DNA from: Actinomycetales bacterium
GTDB taxonomy: Bacteria; Actinomycetota; Actinomycetes; Actinomycetales; JAHECE01
Direction: 5' to 3'
Assembly: GCA_024641895.1 (NCBI GenBank)
Contig: JAHECE010000032.1
Location: 1 to 15,380 of the forward strand
Length of the DNA: 15,380 nt
Part shown: positions 5,939 through 15,380 of the stretch, in pieces
Position numbering within the stretch: position 1 is the stretch's first letter
Layout: every line of letters starts with the position of its first letter
Notes under the pieces: model-generated
The model's database searches: none
Told to the model about the DNA's origin: nothing
The model's input: the letters and a program-made list of their open reading frames with translations, nothing else
Position numbers and translations under genes: made by a program

Positions 5939-7409
5939 CTAGGCCGTAATAGCGACCGTGGTCGGTCGAATCGGAGCAGGAAGGTCACTTCGACCGCCCC
6001 GCATGTAGGCGTCCACGGCTGCCGCGCAGGCGCGGCCCTCGGCGATCGCCCAGACGATCAAGGACTGACCGCGACCAGCGTCGCCGGCCACGTAGACGCC
6101 GGCGACCGACGTCTCGAAGTCCTCACCACGCTCGATGCGGCCACGCGCATCGACGCTCACGCCGAGCTGCTCGACGATGCCGGCCTTCGGCACCCCCGTG
6201 AAGCCCATGGCGAGGAGCACCAGCTGGGCCGGTATCTCCCGCTCGGTGCCGGGCACCGGTTCGGGCCGCCCGCCCGACATGTCCACCTCGACGACCTTGA
6301 GGGCCCTCACGTTGCCCTCGCCGTCGCCGATGAACTCCACGGTGGAGACGGCGTACTCCCGCTCGCCGCCCTCCTCGTGCGCGCTCGAGACCCGATAGAT
6401 CATCGGGTACGTCGGCCACGGCTGGTTCCCCGGGCGCGCGTCCGCAGGTCGGGGCATGATCTCGAGCTGCACAACCGAACGGGCGCCCTGCCGCGTCGCC
6501 GTGCCGAGGCAGTCGGCACCGGTGTCGCCGCCACCGATGATGACGACGTCCCTGTCGGTCGCGAGCGTCTGGTCCTCGACCGTCTCGCCGTCGGCCACCC
6601 GGTTCGCCTGCGGCAGGTAGTCCATGGCCTGGTGGATGCCCGAGAGCTCCCGGCCGGGCACCGGCAGGTCGCGACGGATCGTCGCCCCGACCGCGAGCAC
6701 GACGGCGTCGTACCGCTGCATGAGGTCCGAGCCGGACACTGAGTTCGGCCCGTCACCACCCACGTCGATGCCGGCGCGGAACCGCGTGCCCTCGGCCTCC
6801 ATCTGGGCCATGCGCAGGTCGACGTGCCGCTTCTCCATCTTGAACTCAGGGATGCCGTAGCGCAGGAGGCCACCGATCTTGTCGTCCCGCTCGTACACCG
6901 CGACCGTGTGGCCGGCGCGGGTGAGCTGTTGCGCGGCCGCCAGGCCGGCCGGCCCGGAACCGACGACGGCAACGGTCTTGCCCGTGAGCCGGTCCGGGAC
7001 CTGGGGCGTGACGAGGCCGTCCTCGAAGGCGCGGTCGATGATCGAGAGCTCGATGTTCTTGATCGTCACCGCCGGCTGGTTGATGCCCAGCACGCAGCTC
7101 GTCTCGCACGGCGCCGGGCACAGCCGACCCGTGAAGTCCGGGAAGTTGTTCGTCGCGTGCAGCCGGTCGATCGCGTCGCCCAGCCGACCGCGCCACGTCG
7201 CGTCGTTCCACTCCGGGATGAGGTTCCCGAGCGGGCACCCGTTGTGGCAGAAAGGGATGCCGCAGTCCATGCAGCGCCCCGACTGCCGGACGAGCGCCGC
7301 AGCGTCCTCCTCCCGGCGCTCGTAGACCTCACGCCAGTCCTGGATCCGGACGGGCACGGGCCTGCGGGTCGGCAGCTCTCGTGCGGTGACTTTCAGGAAT
7401 CCGCGAGGG

Positions 7410-7417
<8 letters not shown>
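5939..7417 (-). CDS. gltD: Glutamate synthase (NADPH) small subunit
   Basis: The 492-residue product passes electrons from NADPH through FAD and iron-sulfur clusters to the large subunit GltB. Two N-terminal cysteine groups that bind 4Fe-4S clusters are seen: CMDCGIPFC with a further CPLGN (Cys 49, 52, 57, 61) and CPAPCETSC (Cys 100, 104, 108). The FAD dinucleotide fold follows at GSGPAG (153-158) and the NADPH fold at GGGDTG (295-300). [16 protein letters not shown] near the C-terminus is the conserved FAD-contacting end. An open frame extends 42 codons further upstream into gltB, but the GTG at 7417-7415 gives the usual N-terminus ([10 protein letters not shown]) and has GGAGG 6 nt before it. 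That start overlaps the end of gltB by 8 bp, implying translational coupling and equal subunit supply. Confidence 0.96.
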
Positions 7418-11987
<4,570 letters not shown>

Positions 11988-12056
11988 GCGCCAGACCGAG
12001 GCCCGACGCCTTCCAATCGCTTAACCGACAAATGGGCAGGCTGGGGCACCGCTGGC

Positions 12057-12105
12057 CCGGTAGCGGTTGACGATACCGGTTCCGCGGCCCCCTCAGCACG
12101 GCCGC
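12057..12105 (-). terminator. Two inverted repeats between lgt and gltB, possible lgt terminator or gltB leader
   Basis: Within the 130-bp gap after lgt, GCGGCC (12084-12089) pairs with GGCCGC (12100-12105) over a 10-nt loop. Next, CCGGTA (12057-12062) pairs with TACCGG (12074-12079) over an 11-nt loop. They are short with large loops, so termination is only one option. TATCGT (complement of 12070-12075) within the second repeat fits a -10 consensus and could start a gltB transcript with a leader of about 75-95 nt. No good -35 is present. Confidence 0.3.
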
Positions 12106-12117
12106 TCAGCCCTGGGG

Positions 12118-13014
12118 TCATCGGGACTCCCCCGCCTCAGGGGCGCTCGCGGGTTCCGGATCGCCGTCACCGGCAGGAGCCCGTCCGGGCAGGTAGATGC
12201 TGTCGTCGACACCGCGGGTGCGGCGGCCGATGACGACGAAGGCCACGAGCGCACCGATCAGGACGACGATCGAGGTCCAGACGTTGAGCCGGAGCCCGAG
12301 CACGAGCTCGGCCTCGTCGATGCGAAGCATCTCGATCCAGAGCCGGCCCGTCGTGTAGAGCGCCACGTAGGCCCAGAAGGCCCGCCCGTGGCGGAGCCGG
12401 TAGCGCCGGTCCAGCCAGACCAGCAGGGCCGCGGCGCCGAGGTTCCAGAGCATCTCGTACAGGAACGTCGGGTGGAACAGGGTGCCGGCCTCGTAGCCCG
12501 GCGGGAGGTGCGCCGCATCGATCTCGAGGCCCCAGGGCAGCGTGGTCGCGGCGCCGAAGAGCTCTTGGTTGAACCAGTTGCCCAGCCGGCCGATGGCTTG
12601 GGCCACCAGGAGCGCGGGAGCGGCCGCGTCGAAGTACGGCGCTGCCCGCAACCCTCGGCGACGCAACGCGATGAAGGCACCGACTGCGCCGAGGGCGATC
12701 GCGCCCCAGATCCCGAGCCCGCCGTTCCAGATCGCGAAGGCCAGCCACGGATCCCCGCCGGGCCCGAAGTAGGCGTCCGGGGACGAGAGCACGTGGTAGA
12801 TCCGGCCGCCGATGATGCCGAACGGCACGGCCCAGTAGGCGACGTCGAGCACCGTGCCGGGAGGTCCGCCGCGGGCCAGATAACGGCGGTCCGTGATCCA
12901 GAGCGCGACCGCGATCCCCGCGAGGATCGCCATGGCGTACGCCCGCAGCGGGAAGGGCCCGAGGTGCCAGACGCCGACGGGCGGGCTCGGGATCGAGCTC
13001 ATGACGGAGTTCAC
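12118..13014 (-). CDS. lgt: Phosphatidylglycerol-prolipoprotein diacylglyceryl transferase
   Basis: This 298-residue integral membrane protein transfers diacylglycerol from phosphatidylglycerol to the lipobox cysteine of prolipoproteins. Several hydrophobic segments are evident (about 25-42, 57-75, 92-117, 130-142, 190-201, 214-224, 245-263). The Lgt signature is GRLGNWFNQELFG, with Arg143 and Asn146 at the same numbers as the key residues of E. coli Lgt. Other conserved pieces are GGRIYHV (69-75), HPTFLYE (181-187) and GRLWIEMLR with Arg224. The C-terminus ends in a hydrophilic Pro/Ala/Glu tail. The GTG start overlaps the trpA stop as GTGA; an ATG at 13002 is an alternative with no better ribosome binding site. 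Its location after trpA is a familiar actinobacterial arrangement. The phosphatase lipoprotein in this window is one likely substrate. Confidence 0.96.
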   Translation of the reverse strand: MNSVMSSIPSPPVGVWHLGPFPLRAYAMAILAGIAVALWITDRRYLARGGPPGTVLDVAYWAVPFGIIGGRIYHVLSSPDAYFGPGGDPWLAFAIWNGGLGIWGAIALGAVGAFIALRRRGLRAAPYFDAAAPALLVAQAIGRLGNWFNQELFGAATTLPWGLEIDAAHLPPGYEAGTLFHPTFLYEMLWNLGAAALLVWLDRRYRLRHGRAFWAYVALYTTGRLWIEMLRIDEAELVLGLRLNVWTSIVVLIGALVAFVVIGRRTRGVDDSIYLPGRAPAGDGDPEPASAPEAGESR

Positions 13015-13831
13015 CGCTGGACCCCGGAGGCGAGGTCTGCGACGAGTGCGCGAAGGTCGCCGATCGCGGCCCGGCCGTCCCCGTCAGCACGCTTGAGCGT
13101 GCGCACGAGCGCCGAGCCGACGATCACGCCGTCGGCGTACCGGGCGATCTCGTGCGCCTGGGCACCGTTGGACACGCCGAGGCCCACGCACACCCGCTCG
13201 GCACCGGCGGCGCGGGTCGCCGCCACCAGCTCCTCGGCACGCGCCCCGACGGCGGCCCGCGCACCTGTGACACCCATCGTCGAGGCGGCGTAGACGAAGC
13301 CACGGCATGCCGCAGCGGTCCGCTTCAACCGCTCCGGTGTGGAGCTCGGGGCGACGAGGAACACGCGGTCCAGCCCGTGTGCGTCCGAGGCTGCCAGCCA
13401 CTCCCCCGCCTCGTCCGGGATGAGGTCCGGCGTGATCAGCCCTGCACCACCCGCGGCGGCGAGGTCCCGCGAGAAGCGCTCGACGCCGTAGCGCAGGATC
13501 GGGTTCCAGTACGACATCACGAGGACGGCGGCACCGGTGGCCGCGACCTCCTCGACGGCGCGCAGGACGTGCCGGGTCCGGGTGCCGGCGTCAAGGGCCT
13601 GCTGAACGGCGTCCTGGATCACCTCGCCGTCCATGCCGGGGTCCGAGTACGGCAGCCCGAGCTCGACGACGTCGACGCCCTCGGCGACCATCGCGCGTGC
13701 CGCCGCGATCGAGGTGTCGACGTCGGGGAAGCCCACCGGGAGGTAGCCGACGAGCGCCGCGGCACCGCGGGCGGCCGCGGCGTCGATGGCGGCGCCGGAG
13801 CGGCTGGGAACGGCGGCAGCGTCGGGCTGGC

Positions 13832-13835
<4 letters not shown>
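13011..13835 (-). CDS. trpA: Tryptophan synthase alpha chain
   Basis: The 274-residue TIM-barrel subunit cleaves indole-3-glycerol phosphate to indole and glyceraldehyde 3-phosphate, and the indole passes through a tunnel to TrpB. The core motif [19 protein letters not shown] contains the catalytic pair Glu58 and Asp69 (Glu49 and Asp60 in Salmonella). GYLPVGFPD near the N-terminus and [13 protein letters not shown] and VGLGVSN later are also family marks, the last two near the phosphate site. The frame is open a further 61 codons upstream, but the ATG at 13835-13833 gives the expected length and overlaps the trpB stop as ATGA. It overlaps lgt downstream. Assignment is firm. Confidence 0.97.
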
Positions 13836-15099
<1,264 letters not shown>

Positions 15100-15103
<4 letters not shown>

Positions 15104-15380
15104 TGCCGCACCGCCCGCAAGGCCGGGTGAGCGCCCGCCGCGACGAGGTCACGGACCGCCGCGCGCGGGTCGCCGCGCGTCACCAGGGACTCGCCGACGA
15201 GCACCGCATCGGCACCGGAGCGGGCGTACTCGAGCACGTCGTGGGGCCCGCGGACCCCGGACTCGGCGACCTTGACCACGGTCGAGGGGAGTGTCGCGGC
15301 CACCGTGGCGAAGACACCGCGGTCCACCTCGAGCGTGTGCAGGTTGCGGGCGTTGACGCCGACGATGCGCGCTCCGGCGT
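15100..15380 (-). CDS. trpC: Indole-3-glycerol-phosphate synthase (partial, N-terminus beyond window)
   Basis: The last 92 codons are visible, running in from the right edge. They carry C-terminal marks of the TrpC barrel: [13 protein letters not shown] (substrate-binding Asn and Arg), KVAESGV with the conserved Glu and Ser, and [12 protein letters not shown] near the phosphate-binding loop. The enzyme closes the indole ring from carboxyphenylaminodeoxyribulose phosphate, just before the TrpA/TrpB step. The GTG at 15327 is internal (Val of LEVD), not a start. The stop overlaps the trpB start by four bases. Confidence 0.95.

Noticed and set aside
4232..6742. 836-codon plus-strand open frame opposite pyk and gltD
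   Set aside because: It is antisense to two certain genes and crosses their intergenic gap. Its composition (Arg, Asp, His, Val-rich) is that of the complementary strand of GC-rich coding DNA, and no domain is recognisable.

Overview
This is a high-GC chromosomal window from an actinobacterium. GTG/TTG starts, four-base start/stop overlaps, a TANNNT -10 element and the trp-lgt-glt-pyk order all fit. I infer an order such as Micrococcales (Cellulomonas-like), but that rests on general resemblance and no search was run. Two blocks meet in convergent orientation at about 4.2-4.4 kb.

Left block (1-4188). A Ku gene runs leftward off the window edge. Divergent from it are a secreted purple-acid-phosphatase-like lipoprotein gene (1161-2237), an ATP-dependent DNA ligase of the LigD type (2371-3303), and a LigD-type primase-polymerase (3304-4188). 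Ku, ligase and polymerase form a split bacterial non-homologous end-joining (NHEJ) set. No LigD phosphoesterase domain is visible. Ligase and polymerase are in the same reading frame, separated only by one TGA, and the polymerase appears to restart on a TTG with a strong ribosome binding site. Both enzymes depart from consensus at motif positions: Gln for His in the polymerase S-x-K-G-x-H motif, and Lys-Ala-Thr for Lys-x-Lys in ligase motif V.

Right block (15380-4409, all on the minus strand). The order of transcription is trpC (partial), trpB, trpA, lgt, gltB, gltD, pyk. trpC-trpB-trpA-lgt are joined by GTGA, ATGA and GTGA overlaps, so the last steps of tryptophan synthesis and prolipoprotein diacylglyceryl transferase are probably translated in a coupled way. 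After a gap of about 130 bp, gltB and gltD overlap by 8 bp and encode the two subunits of NADPH-dependent glutamate synthase. A hairpin then separates gltD from pyk, which seems to have its own promoter and a leaderless start.

The blocks end against each other across a 220-bp gap that holds a nested inverted repeat of about 91 nt, probably a shared bidirectional terminator.

I see no mobile element, CRISPR array, tRNA or rRNA. Most of the window is core metabolism. The points worth a second look are in the NHEJ set: the single-stop split, the altered motif residues, and short direct repeats upstream of ku and ligD. I do not see evidence for a wholly new system.
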